Shown here: positions 12,139 through 12,229 of the stretch, in pieces
How positions within the stretch are numbered: position 1 is the first letter of the stretch
How the letters are laid out: each line of letters starts with the position of its first letter
NCBI GenBank assembly: GCA_026770585.1
Contig: MU646564.1
Location: 8,278-20,506 of the forward strand
DNA from: Baffinella frigidus
Lineage: Eukaryota > Cryptophyceae > Cryptomonadales > Baffinellaceae
DNA: 12,229 nucleotides
Direction of reading: 5' to 3'
The notes under the pieces: model-generated
Databases searched by the model: none
What the model was told of the DNA's origin: nothing
Seen by the model: the letters and a program-made list of their open reading frames with translations, nothing else
Translations under genes and position numbers: made by a program

Positions 12139-12229
12139 CCGAGTGGGCCTGCATGCACCAGGTCTGTCAACCTCACGCGTCCCGGGGGGGGGTTGTGAGC
12201 AACCCAACTACTGCAAAGCTCTTGCCCGC
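12139..12229 (+). repeat. Echo of exon 10 (3' end with donor) and following intron
   Basis: CCGAGTGGGCCTGCATGCAC plus CAGGTCTGT repeats the end of exon 10 and its donor. CAACCTCACGC, GGTTGTGAGCAACCCAAC and CTGCAAAG then repeat the following intron (11880-12034) with the 94 bp insertion missing. Confidence 0.8.

Overview
This is eukaryotic nuclear DNA, most likely from a unicellular alga or a related protist. The evidence is two genes split by short GT-AG introns with preserved reading phase, degenerate plant/algal-type telomere repeats (TTTAGGG/CCCTAAA) scattered inside the sequence, G+C-rich coding exons, and many short inverted-repeat elements. No bacterial operon, tRNA, rRNA or CRISPR array was seen. 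I cannot name the species.

Layout. Positions 1-4900 are almost gene-free and dense in repeats. They hold a tandem ~100 bp repeat (721-930), a minisatellite (936-1122), a perfect 55 bp tandem duplication (1693-1802), a C2H2 zinc-finger relic on the minus strand (1919-2000), a possible retroelement gag-like fragment (2274-2590) cut off by a foldback element (2591-2839), a telomere-like tract that turns into a TTGTAGG satellite (3416-3652), and several ~106 bp elements with terminal inverted repeats. Positions 4996-5777 (minus) hold a complete three-exon gene for a small secreted, cysteine-containing protein of 137 aa. A 134 bp gap then separates it from a divergent plus-strand gene that fills the rest of the window. 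That gene (5912 to beyond 11869) encodes an N-terminal PDZ domain, a Pro/Ala-rich linker and a long coiled coil, assembled here from ten exons (about 418 aa so far; it runs off the right edge).

The most unusual signal is in the plus-strand gene. Almost every coiled-coil exon has one or two partial copies ('echoes') of itself nearby in the introns. Each echo spans a splice junction: 5' exon ends with their acceptor are echoed upstream, and 3' exon ends with their donor are echoed downstream. Between the echo and the real exon lies foreign-looking DNA: telomere-like repeats, poly-C, palindromes, (GA)n/(TA)n, or short inverted-repeat elements. One echo near the right edge appears to preserve an 'empty site' for an insertion that also carries an inverted fragment of another exon of the same gene. 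I read this as repeated insertion or repair events at exon-intron borders with long target duplications. The pattern is visible in the sequence; the mechanism is inference.

The two genes are arranged head to head and may share a promoter. Nothing in the sequence shows that their products work together.
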